From Candida dubliniensis CD36 (lineage: Eukaryota; Ascomycota; Pichiomycetes; Serinales; Debaryomycetaceae): a stretch of DNA of 64,000 nucleotides. Position 1 is the first letter of the stretch. Each line of letters begins with the position of its first letter. The stretch spans positions 2,108,001 through 2,172,000 of the forward strand of contig NC_012861.1 in assembly GCF_000026945.1 (NCBI RefSeq), given 5' to 3'. A model generated the notes under the pieces. It ran no database searches and was not told where the DNA came from. It worked only from the letters and a program-made list of their open reading frames with translations. Positions 29,920 through 39,847 of the stretch are shown here, one piece after another. Position numbers and translations under genes: made by a program.

Positions 29920-31329
29920 CTATTTCAATTTTTTGATACAATCGTCACAATACCATTTACCTTTTGGTGGGTTTTTGAATCCAATACATGGTAAATGAAA
30001 CCATTCTCGTTTACAATCATCGCCATCACATCCTACCATCTCACCAAATGAAACTTGATTACAATAACAATAGGTTGGTTCATTATTACCTGAAGAAGAG
30101 GAAGATGAAGATCCTTTAGCACCACCACCAACAGTACTGGCTCCAGTTGATCCACTATTTTTCGTTGTCGTTGTTGTTGCTGTTGTTGCTGAGGACGAGG
30201 TTGTTGTTGATGACGATGATATTGTTGTTGCTGTTGTACTACCACCAACAAGATTTCCTCCTGTAGATGTTGTCTTTAGCTTACCATGGGGATCATTCTT
30301 ATTACCACTATTGAAGCCTGTCTCAAGATCACGTTTACCACTGTCATCTTCACCTTTTCTTCTATTATCTAATTGATCGTTATTATTCTGTTTCTTTTTC
30401 TTCTTCAAATCATTTCCTCCTCCTCCAGCATTATTTGATTTATCATCTCTATTTCTTTTCTTTCCATTACTACTATTGTTACCATCACCAGTGGCAGCTG
30501 CATTATTATTATTGTTGTTGTTGTTGTTGTTCAGTTCTTTTTTCTTTTTACGACCACTACCACTACCACTAGTAGTATTATTGTCTCTATCATCTTCTTT
30601 ATTGGCTTTTCTAGCAGCTAATGCTTCTCTTCTACTTTCGCTACGTTGACTTTGTACACTGTTATTACCAGCATGATTATTATTAGTTCCACCACCAGTT
30701 CCATTCCCAGTAGATGTTGATGATGACGATGATGTATGAGTATCATTAATCATTGCTGGATGATTTAATGGACCAATTCTAATACTTTGCGGGATTTCAT
30801 TATTCAATACAATCAATTTATAATCTTGATTGATTCTATGCATGTGTTTATTTAACAAATCACTAGCAACTGAAGTAACATGCATTTTTTCTTCTAAACA
30901 TGGAATCACTTCATTAATTTTATTCTTAATTAAATTTAATCGTTTAGTTTCTAAATTTTTATTCCCATTAGTCGAGCTGTTGTCACTTTTATTAGTGGTA
31001 GTAGTCGAGGGACTGGAACTATTATCTTGATGGAGATTGGTAATATATTGATTGATTAAATAATTAATTTGTGGGATGGTATTAATACATTTGGCATCTA
31101 TTTCCTTTAATAATGTGAAATATTTGATTAAATCAATGGGTAATGCTTCAAATGCATCACTTATATCATTTAATCCTGGTAATAATTCATTAACATTGGT
31201 AATTATTCTACTTTTAGTAAGAGTAGCACCTGTGTTATCAATATCACCAGTGCTATTAGCTTTAGCGGTACGACCATAACTTGTTTGGTTATTCGCTGAT
31301 GAATTAGATTGTTGTTGCTTTGTTCTCAT
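29920..31329 (-). CDS. PHO23: ING-family PHD-finger protein Pho23
   Basis: The product is 469 aa. The N-terminal ING domain is seen as ELLPGLNDISDAFEALPIDL followed by IKYFTLLKEIDAKCINTIPQ (about 48-87), then a coiled-coil stretch to ~180. The middle is very low complexity (Asn, Ser, Thr, Gly, Lys). The C-terminal PHD finger (about 421-466) has the Cys4-His-Cys3 ligands: CYCNQVSFGEMVGCDGDDCK, WFHLPC, WYCDDC. The LPGLNDI/EIDAKC start is that of S. cerevisiae Pho23 rather than Yng1 or Yng2. Pho23 is part of the Rpd3L histone deacetylase complex and reads H3K4 methylation. The protein is longer than yeast Pho23 (330 aa) because of the homopolymer tracts. Confidence 0.88.
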   Translation of the reverse strand: MRTKQQQSNSSANNQTSYGRTAKANSTGDIDNTGATLTKSRIITNVNELLPGLNDISDAFEALPIDLIKYFTLLKEIDAKCINTIPQINYLINQYITNLHQDNSSSPSTTTTNKSDNSSTNGNKNLETKRLNLIKNKINEVIPCLEEKMHVTSVASDLLNKHMHRINQDYKLIVLNNEIPQSIRIGPLNHPAMINDTHTSSSSSTSTGNGTGGGTNNNHAGNNSVQSQRSESRREALAARKANKEDDRDNNTTSGSGSGRKKKKELNNNNNNNNNNAAATGDGNNSSNGKKRNRDDKSNNAGGGGNDLKKKKKQNNNDQLDNRRKGEDDSGKRDLETGFNSGNKNDPHGKLKTTSTGGNLVGGSTTATTISSSSTTTSSSATTATTTTTKNSGSTGASTVGGGAKGSSSSSSSGNNEPTYCYCNQVSFGEMVGCDGDDCKREWFHLPCIGFKNPPKGKWYCDDCIKKLK

Positions 31330-33396
31330 TGTTAAGAAATATCAGTTGGAAATGTTGTATGTGTTGGTTGATCGATTGGCCAGAATAACTACTCAATATA
31401 AGACAAAATAAAATACCTGAGCGCAGTGTAGATAGTTAGTGGTAACCTTCAATAATTGCAGGATGTTTGAAGTCTAGTGTGTTATCGGCTCGAATAAGAG
31501 AATAATTAGTGTTTGTTTTCTCTCAAAGAAAAATTATTTGATGGGTGAGGGTTGGTTGAACAAATCTTATTTCTGACGACTTATATGCAGAATTTCGAAA
31601 CCAATACATACCAAGAGATGGATTAGATTAAATGAATAATGTATATTGAATAGTATTACATATGATAGTTGTAGTTTGTGAATTCGCAAGTAACAGGTTA
31701 TTGTATGTTATTTAATTCACAACTTTAAGAGATAGTGTAGGTTTGATTAGTTTTTTTTGAAGAGTATTTAAAATTTTTGGTTGTAAAATTGTTACAAATA
31801 TAGAGTAAAAACTAACAACTTCAACTTTAATTTTAGATCAACTACCATAAGTATACAGAGGAGGTAGACCAGAGCTACATCTCAACATAATAAAGATAGA
31901 TTAGTTATGGTTTCGTTAAAGTTGTAAGTAATCCGGATCACGTGACCAGTCTATAAATATCTATGAAGGACGTGTTTTTGTATCATTTTTTTTGACATCA
32001 TCTCCTTCTAAAAGACTATTCTGCTGTATCCCACTTTATTTTACAAATATACAATCCACAGATATATATAACCGTCAATAATTTCAATATTTCAAAAAAA
32101 AAAAAAAAACAACATTACTTCTATTGTTTTTCATCTTTCCTACTTACATTATTTATTATCAGCCAAACCACTGTTCATAAAGGGTATGTACATTTACTTC
32201 AATCCGGATTTTTGCTTTCCCTTGTCATTTTTGTCAGAATAAAGGATAGGCACTAGAAGGACTTGGCTCATTGTCAAAAGAGGAATACAACAAGACCATT
32301 TTCCAATATCATCACTGCCACAAACAAGATGCTGATTTACTACAGGGGCGTGTACGTGTGTGTAAATGTGTCAAAAATTATATTGGAAGAAAAATTTTTT
32401 TCCTTTATCGTTGCTCAATCAAAATCATCAGCCATAGGGGAGCCACAGTTTTATATTTTGATTAATTTATCCTTTAACTGATTGATTTCGGACAAAAGTT
32501 CTATGCATTATCTCCACATTAGAGACACAGAAATAGAGTACACAACAGCAACTTATGAGAGTTTATCTATAAAGCATTATCCATCATTCAAATAAAATAA
32601 ATTTACAACAACTACGAGAAGAAATCAAAACATTATTTTAGTGGCAAATTATTAATCCTAATGTATGTATGCACTCATTCATAACCATCAACCCCCATTT
32701 GATTGTGTTCTTAGATTAAAGAGGTTGTGGTTGGAGAAGATTTAGATCTTGGACCTATCACGTTTGCCGTGGGCCGTCCTGGTGGTGATGATGGCGGGAA
32801 GAATAAAATGGGGGGCTCCAAAAAAGATTTCGCAATTTTTGCGTAAATTCACACTTTCACACACAATATGGATTCTGTAATAATATTATTGTGGTACATG
32901 CTGATTATAATTGAACTATGAATACACACATATATTTATCCGTTCATTGAAAGGACACCACAGTTGTTGATTTCCCACCTTTTTTTTTGTTGTTGTTGTT
33001 TATTTATGAAAGAAATTAGTTGCTTTTTATGGTCCTTTACTGAAATTCTAACTTAAAATAAACCTACACGTACATACACGTATACTACTGGAAACTGTGG
33101 CTCAATATTGACAAGTTTTTCATTTATAATATCTATGCTGCAACATTTCATTTACCACTTCAAGAAAAGAAAAGAAAAGAAAGAAAGAAATAACAACGCC
33201 ATTCCTTTATTGCAAATTAAAGTCCACTGAAAGTTCATCACTGGTGTTAATAATATTGAATGGAAGAGACAAAAGCGAATAAACAGACAGGTATAATAAC
33301 ACATCCCAACCAACTATACACCACAAGTTTGGAAAGTGGAATAGGAAGTTGAAAAAAAGGACACGGGCGAATTGGAAACTACTTTATAAAAACTAA
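31330..33396. other. Divergent region between PHO23 and the C2H2 factor gene
   Basis: 2.07 kb. A promoter-like pair lies at 31938-31959: an E-box (TCACGTGAC) followed by TATAAATA, pointing right. Two short overlapping ORFs at 32263-32481 show no protein features. A GC-richer patch is present at about 32740-32825, and CT-rich and GAAA repeats near 33160-33190 precede the next gene. I support no gene here, but a leader or non-coding transcript is possible. Confidence 0.45.
31938..31959 (+). promoter_or_regulatory. E-box plus TATA box far upstream of the C2H2 gene
   Basis: TCACGTGAC (31938-31946) and TATAAATA (31952-31959) are six bases apart. The next gene rightwards starts 1.4 kb downstream, so either this gene has a long leader or an unannotated transcript starts here. 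Confidence 0.35.
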
Positions 33397-35088
33397 ATGC
33401 AAAATACTAACCCTAACAATAATAATAGTAGCAGTCAGAATACTAGTGATAATCGACAACGACAAGGTAATCAATATCAATCTGTTAAACTACCTCCATT
33501 ACAATATCAATTTAATACTCACGAATCGATAGTATTACCTTCACAACAACCTAAACGAGGCCGAGGTGAACATTTTAATTCACAGTTTCAACAGAATATA
33601 ATTTCAAGACCAATATTATTACTGAGCTCTCGTGATATCAACACCACCACTTCTACTACTAATATACCTATAACTTTGCCCAGTAGTACTAATTCTAATA
33701 GTCAAATCACTTCCAGTAGCAATTCAAGAATGTTTTCACCTAATCCTGTGAGTCCCTTATATCCAGTAGTTACTACTCCATCATCAGCATTATCACCACC
33801 ACAGCATCATCATCAACATCAACAACAATCACATAAAAAATTCAAAACCTCAAATTCAGGTCCTAATACTCCAGTCACTGGTAGTGGAATTGGATCTCCT
33901 AGTACTGTTAGTTATTTGGCAAATTCAGCTAATATTAGTTACACCAGAAGTCAACCATTAAAAGATAACAACCAAACGGCTTCGACAACAACCACTAATA
34001 ATAATAACAACAACACAACAATTGAAAATGAAGACCAGAAGTTTTTTCGATTGGCAAAGGAAGCATTAGTAGCTACTGCTAAGGGAGTGAAAACCAGCCA
34101 TTCTAATAACAAATTTGGTAATACTTTTAAAATTGGTATGGATCATAGCGAGAATAACCAAAGTGATGGAAATGAAACTGTAGTTGATTCTACAATTGAA
34201 GATTTATTAAGAAGATTACAATATGCTAGTGCTCCTCATGGTAATCCTATAGGTCAAATAAGTGCACGTCAAACTAATTCTAAAGGATTACTTGATGTAC
34301 AAAATGAATATTCCAATTTCCCAGATTTACATAATAACAATTTTTTCCGTAATTCTGTTACCACCACCACTACTGATTCCAAAGTCAAGAATAATAGTAA
34401 GTTTAGTAGTAACCATCATCATCCATCAGGAAATGAACCAGGATGGAGTTTTTTAATTGATGAACCATCAACAAAAGCAACATCAAGTGTTGTTTCTAAC
34501 ACTACACCATCAACAATAACAACCAATATAATACCTGAATCAGAATCAAAATTGAAACGAGAATCAAGTATTACCAGTATTATCAACCCCTCAACAACAA
34601 CAGATATAAACTCCACAACTAATAACGACAGCAAAAAGACATCCACGAAAAATAGAAAATATTCTCAAGATCCTACAAGGAAATTCCCCTGTGATAAATG
34701 TCCCATGTCATTTCGAAGATCTTCAGATTTAAAACGTCATGAAAAGCAACATTTAACTATCCCACCAAATATTTGTCAATTTTGTGGTAAAGGTTTTGCA
34801 AGGAAAGATGCTCTTAAGAGACATATTGGTACTTTGACATGTAAAAGAAATGCTGATAAGAAATTATATATTGACAATTTAAATTATCTAAATAATCCAA
34901 GTCAAGATGAAGAAGAAGAGGAGGAGGATGAAGATGAAGATGATGATGGAGAAGGTCGATTGTGTAAGAAGAGAAGGAAAAGTAATCAAACAATCAAAGA
35001 AGAAAGAGATGACGATGAAGAAGAAGATGATGATGATGAGGATGAAGTGAAACGAGAATTTCCAACTTATGGATATCAACAGAATTAA
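33397..35088 (+). CDS. C2H2 zinc-finger transcription factor
   Basis: The product is 563 aa. Most of it is Ser/Thr/Asn/Gln-rich disordered sequence. Two C2H2 fingers lie at about 428-485: FPCDKCPMSFRRSSDLKRHE..H and ICQFCGKGFARKDALKRHIG, the second ending in an unusual LTCKRN instead of a typical His spacing. The linker TIPPN is not the standard TGEKP. A Lys/Arg patch (KTSTKNRKYSQDPTRK) precedes the fingers. A strongly acidic tail (DEEEEEEDEDEDDDGEG and a second block) follows and could activate transcription. I do not recognise an S. cerevisiae orthologue with certainty; it recalls the small two-finger group that includes Cmr3. The long flanking intergenic regions (2.1 and 3.3 kb) are typical for regulated transcription-factor loci in Candida. 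Confidence 0.75.
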   Translation: MQNTNPNNNNSSSQNTSDNRQRQGNQYQSVKLPPLQYQFNTHESIVLPSQQPKRGRGEHFNSQFQQNIISRPILLLSSRDINTTTSTTNIPITLPSSTNSNSQITSSSNSRMFSPNPVSPLYPVVTTPSSALSPPQHHHQHQQQSHKKFKTSNSGPNTPVTGSGIGSPSTVSYLANSANISYTRSQPLKDNNQTASTTTTNNNNNNTTIENEDQKFFRLAKEALVATAKGVKTSHSNNKFGNTFKIGMDHSENNQSDGNETVVDSTIEDLLRRLQYASAPHGNPIGQISARQTNSKGLLDVQNEYSNFPDLHNNNFFRNSVTTTTTDSKVKNNSKFSSNHHHPSGNEPGWSFLIDEPSTKATSSVVSNTTPSTITTNIIPESESKLKRESSITSIINPSTTTDINSTTNNDSKKTSTKNRKYSQDPTRKFPCDKCPMSFRRSSDLKRHEKQHLTIPPNICQFCGKGFARKDALKRHIGTLTCKRNADKKLYIDNLNYLNNPSQDEEEEEEDEDEDDDGEGRLCKKRRKSNQTIKEERDDDEEEDDDDEDEVKREFPTYGYQQN

Positions 35089-38000
35089 TGATGATGTTGA
35101 CAACAAATAGTGGTCATACAAATTCTTCCGTCACTCAGTCTCAATAATTGAAAATCCATTCCCTTCCCTCCCCTTCCCTCCCCTTTCTTCATTTATTTTC
35201 CAATTCTTTGTATTTTTTTTTTTTTTTTTGTATTATTAATAGTTGAAATAATAGCCCCTTTCCTTGTTAATGATCAATTGTAGTTGACAGAGAAATGTCA
35301 CATTACTCATGACAGTTAGTGAGAGCAACAAAGAAGAGTTTCCATTCTTTTTCGCATCCAAGGCTTTAGTCTGAAGATTGCAGAAGAGTACATCATATAG
35401 GAATCTGAATTGTTATTTCTTCTACAGCATGGCTTTGTTTGTGACGTATGTTATAGTACCTTTTATTGAACAGATAATAAACTCTGACTCTAACTGGTAA
35501 ATTAAACAAATATGGATTATCTTTTCCCCAACATTCAACAACTTACTATTTTCTGTGGCATTTATGATTTGAAACCGGATAATCTCCCCCTAACCAGTAG
35601 TGATATATTCCTCGGTTCAATCTAATACATGGTGGGTGCAAAAAAAAAAAAGAAAAGAATAATCTCGCATTAAAAAATTTCAGCATTATGTCACTGGCAC
35701 GTGAAAATTCGGACCAAAGGGGCAGCGAAGAAGAAATAAAGAAATGAAAATCTGAATTCCACGGATTAAATCACTACCAACAACAAGAGCAACGGTTTTT
35801 AAAATGTTCAAATAGGCTAATAAACTAAAACGAATCACCAGAAGTATGACATCATATAGTTGGAAAAGATATTTGTTCCAATCATTGGTCGTGATTCTAG
35901 TACTATCGGATAATTTACCATAACAGATTGTAACAACAACAATAGTCTAAAATCATATGCAAACTTAGTAAGAGGTTGGTTGTTTCAGAGTAGAACAGTA
36001 ATATACTGATGTTGTTGGGACCATATTTGGAGTGTTTTGATTTAGGATAGTTTTTTTTGTATGACAGACAGAGGCTTCTATTTGTTTACTTGATCTTAAC
36101 AAAGCCAAGTCCAAATGTAGTAATTATCATAAGGGGGAAGGCACATTGATATATCAACAAGCTATGTAGTTTTGAGTTTTGTTGGTGAAGGTGTATCATG
36201 TGAGTGCGAAACTCATCATCACCACCATTAGCATCACATCACCAAATGACTCACGATTTACGTCACCAGTTTTCATAATAATATTTTTTTTAAGAGTCTC
36301 GTGAGAACAATAGTTTTATTATTATTATTAGTTACCTTGCCTCTCTATCATTTGCGTTTCGTTGTCAATAAGCTGTATATTGTAATGATATCAGGAACAG
36401 CAAAGAAGGAGGAGGAGGAGGAGGAGGAGGAGGAGATAAGTGTAGGCTTGAGACTCTTTGTGGTTTTACCAAGTATAGCAATTTCAGATAACAATAAAGA
36501 ATAAATAATTGTTTGGTGTTGTTGTCGGTGGTGGTGGTGGAAGTATGGGAGTTTCAATTTATTGGAACCGAGGTATCCTTCTAACAAAGAACAATTTGAG
36601 AGACTTTCCAACAAGACCAAAAAAAAAAAAATACAACATTATGAATTAGTGATTGCAGAATGACACAAAAATTCATTCAACAATACCCAAAACTTGCAAT
36701 GGTTCGGCTTGTATGATATCATACTAAACAGCTTGGAACGACAACAAAGGTATTAAGTAGACTGGAGGTGGTATCAATGTTTACAATATGACAAAATAAC
36801 AAGTATTAAGGAGTCTGATCCATTGGTCATACTAGATAAATCAAGTTGTCGCTAAAGGGGTGGTGGTAGTTGGTTGCAAGTTGAACACGGAAGTAAAATC
36901 GGAGTCAAAATTGAATCCCCCCTCTTGGCGTATCACCACTACCAGATCGCATCACCAAATAAGAAAGATGTAGTAAAGAGAAAACCGTTCCACAATAACT
37001 ATGTATACATGGCCAACGGCTGAGAGGAGGCTCTGATAGGGCCAGAGGATAAGCCAATCAATGCGCAAGATTCGGACGTGGAAGGAAAGAAAGAAAGAAA
37101 GAAAAAAAAAAAAAAGAAAAGAATTTACTGCGAGGAATTTAGTACCGAGAAAAGCCCAAATACAATGAAACAAAAAAAAAGAAACGTGAAAAAGAAAACG
37201 CACCAATAAGGGATATCAATGCTGGTGATGGATGGGTGATGATGTAGTTGTTTTGAATTAAATGTATATGTTTATCCGGTGATATGTAAGACTAGGTAGT
37301 GTTAGATCTGATCTGAAACTGTGTGAGTGGGGGGAACGATGGCATGAGCGATTCGGACAAGGAACTATACAAAAATTGATTCTATTATCAACAACAATTG
37401 AATGAATGAAATTGTAAGGAAGAACGGAAGTTACGAAAAGTTTGTAAAAGATACAAAATGGCTCATTTAAAAAAGAAATCTACTATAATCAATGCAAGTA
37501 TCCTTTTTAGTTATTGTGAAGTAATTAAAACAATTAAAGAAAGAAAATTTATTGAATGCTTTTTTTTTTTTTTGGTAGTATTTTTGGCCCTGTCACATTC
37601 TATTATACCTGAATGTATTGCTTTGCCTTTTTCAAAAGGTTTCGTATTGCATTATCAGCGCATATGATATGAAATTAGTTCAAATTGGAGAGTTGGAAAT
37701 TGGAATTTTCAATATTGTGAAAATTTCTTCAATTTTGCAATTTATTTATTTATTTATTATATTCTAATCAAAGAAAATTTGTATTTAAATAGATTAATAT
37801 CCCTGCTTTCTTATATTCTTACCTCCTCTCTTCTAGTTAGTCTTTTTCTTTCTTTCCTTTTTTACTTGTTAACTATTCATTAAGATACTTCTTATCTATA
37901 ATCTCAAGAGTCATCTCATCATCAATTGATTTCTTATATCTATCCTACAACTAAAACCACAGTTATTATTGAGATAGAACAACTTAAATATCTACTACTT

Positions 38001-38391
38001 TGAGATAACACTGAAACAATTCAATCCCATTTAAATATCTCCCCACCCCCTTATTAAAGAAAGTGTTTATTATTATTGTGGGTTACATTATATATTTTAA
38101 TCCAATTAAACAATAAACTCAACAAAAAAAATTTACAGTTTCTTTTTTTTTTTTTTGGGTGAAAAAAAAAAATTAAATTTCAATTAAACAAGGAAGTAAA
38201 AAAGTGTTATAGAACATTATACTCCTCATCCTCCTTTGAAGAACTAACATTATTATTATTATTACTAATAACAATTCTGATTTGAATTGAAACCCCACAT
38301 TCTTACCTCATCTGCTGTATTATTTAAAGACATAACATTTCTTGCTATTCGTTCATACTAAACAATACTACAACAACCATATCGAACAACC
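35089..38391. other. Long gene-free region upstream of GPD1
   Basis: 3.3 kb, the longest gene-free spacer outside the MRS region. It contains A/T homopolymers, a GAGGAG repeat (36405-36435), GAAA repeats (37085-37100) and CT-rich leader-like sequence near 37810-37870. ORFs (67-90 codons) are low-complexity and unsupported. Part is presumably the GPD1 promoter, which in yeasts answers to osmotic stress. Confidence 0.5.
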
Positions 38392-39603
38392 ATGTATACC
38401 ACTGCTAATAACCGTTTAACTCAATTGACACAAATCTTACTGCCAATAGTCAATGATTCTGATAAATCATTTGCTCAATATTTATTACAAAATCCAACTT
38501 TTGCTCCTAATCCAGAATCATCTTTAAATCCCGATAAACCATTTAAAATTGCTATTATTGGATCAGGTAATTGGGGGACTACCATTGCTAAAATTGTTGC
38601 TGAAAATGCTTTAGCCAGACCTCATTTATTCAGTCATTATGTTAATATGTGGGTATTTGAAGAAAAAATTAATGGAGAAAATTTAACTCAAATTATAAAT
38701 CAACGTCATGAAAATATTAAATATTTACCTGGAGTTAAATTACCTAAAAATTTAATTGCTCAACCTGATATTGTTACTGCGGTAAAAGGAGCTGATTTGA
38801 TTATATTTAATTTACCTCATCAATTTTTACCTAAAATTTTAAAACAATTGAAAGGTAATGTTCCTAAAACTACTAGAGCTATATCTTGTTTGAAAGGTTT
38901 AGAAGTTAGTAAAGATGGTTGTAAATTATTATCCACTTATATTACTGAAGAATTAGGTATTGTATGTGGAGCTTTACTGGGAGCTAATTTAGCTCCAGAA
39001 ATTGCTCGTGGTAAATGGTCAGAAACTACTGTGGCTTATAAATTACCTAATGATTATCGTGGTGCTGGTAAAGATATTGATAAATTAGTATTAAAAGCTT
39101 GTTTCCATCGTCCATATTTCCATGTTAATGTTATTGAAGATGTAGCTGGTGTTTCAGTGGCGGGGGCTTTGAAAAATGTTGTTGCCTTAGCCGTAGGATT
39201 TGTTGAAGGTTTAGGTTGGGGTGATAATGCTAAAGCCGCAATTATGAGAGTAGGATTATTAGAAACAATTAAATTTTCAGAAACGTTTTTCCCCCAATCT
39301 CAAGCTGATACTTTTACTGCTGAATCTGCTGGTGTAGCTGATTTAATTACAACTTGTGCTGGTGGTAGAAATGTTAAAGTTGGTAGATATATGGCAGAAA
39401 CTGGTGTTTCTGCTGAAGAAGCAGAAAAGAAATTATTAAATGGTCAAAGTTCTCAAGGTATAGTGACTGCTAAAGAAGTCCATGAATTATTAACTTATGT
39501 TGATAAATTGGAAGAATTCCCATTATTTGAAGCTACTTATCAAATTGCCTTTGGTTCAGAATCAATTGAAAATTTACCAAACTTGTTAAATACTCATGCT
39601 TAA
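38392..39603 (+). CDS. GPD1: Glycerol-3-phosphate dehydrogenase (NAD+)
   Basis: The product is 403 aa. The N-terminal nucleotide loop GSGNWGTTIAK (from G57) is followed by LIIFNLPHQFLPKIL, ISCLKGLE and GANLAPEIARGKWSETTVAY. The catalytic-domain blocks AGVSVAGALKNVVALAVGFV, VADLITTCAGGRN and GQSSQGIVTAKEVHELL come next. Codon 196 is CTG (38977-38979) in GAL?GANL, where S. cerevisiae Gpd1 has Ser. The enzyme reduces dihydroxyacetone phosphate to glycerol 3-phosphate, supplying glycerol for osmotic adaptation and redox balance. Residues 1-45 are a family-typical extension. I chose the GPD1 name by gene order next to SET2; GPD2 is the alternative. Confidence 0.92.
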   Translation: MYTTANNRLTQLTQILLPIVNDSDKSFAQYLLQNPTFAPNPESSLNPDKPFKIAIIGSGNWGTTIAKIVAENALARPHLFSHYVNMWVFEEKINGENLTQIINQRHENIKYLPGVKLPKNLIAQPDIVTAVKGADLIIFNLPHQFLPKILKQLKGNVPKTTRAISCLKGLEVSKDGCKLLSTYITEELGIVCGALLGANLAPEIARGKWSETTVAYKLPNDYRGAGKDIDKLVLKACFHRPYFHVNVIEDVAGVSVAGALKNVVALAVGFVEGLGWGDNAKAAIMRVGLLETIKFSETFFPQSQADTFTAESAGVADLITTCAGGRNVKVGRYMAETGVSAEEAEKKLLNGQSSQGIVTAKEVHELLTYVDKLEEFPLFEATYQIAFGSESIENLPNLLNTHA

Positions 39604-39847
39604 AAGACGACCATCAATCTTTACTGGACGTTTTTTTTTTTGTTTATTTTTATTATTATTTATAACTGTTATAGAATTAATTATACATATACATACATTA
39701 GTATCAAGTGTTGTGTTTTGTCTCTATAACGCACCGTAAAGGGAGCGTGTGTCATTATATAGCCAGACCACAAAGTGTGTGGAATTAACTTGGTGTTATA
39801 TCTTCTAGCTTTTTATTTTGGTTAATTTTTGTATAAACAATAAACAT

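Noticed and set aside
32263..32481. Small overlapping ORFs, considered as a spliced gene with a GTATGT at 32184
   Set aside because: No ATG upstream in a frame that joins them; the only nearby ATG (31962) meets a stop after ten codons.
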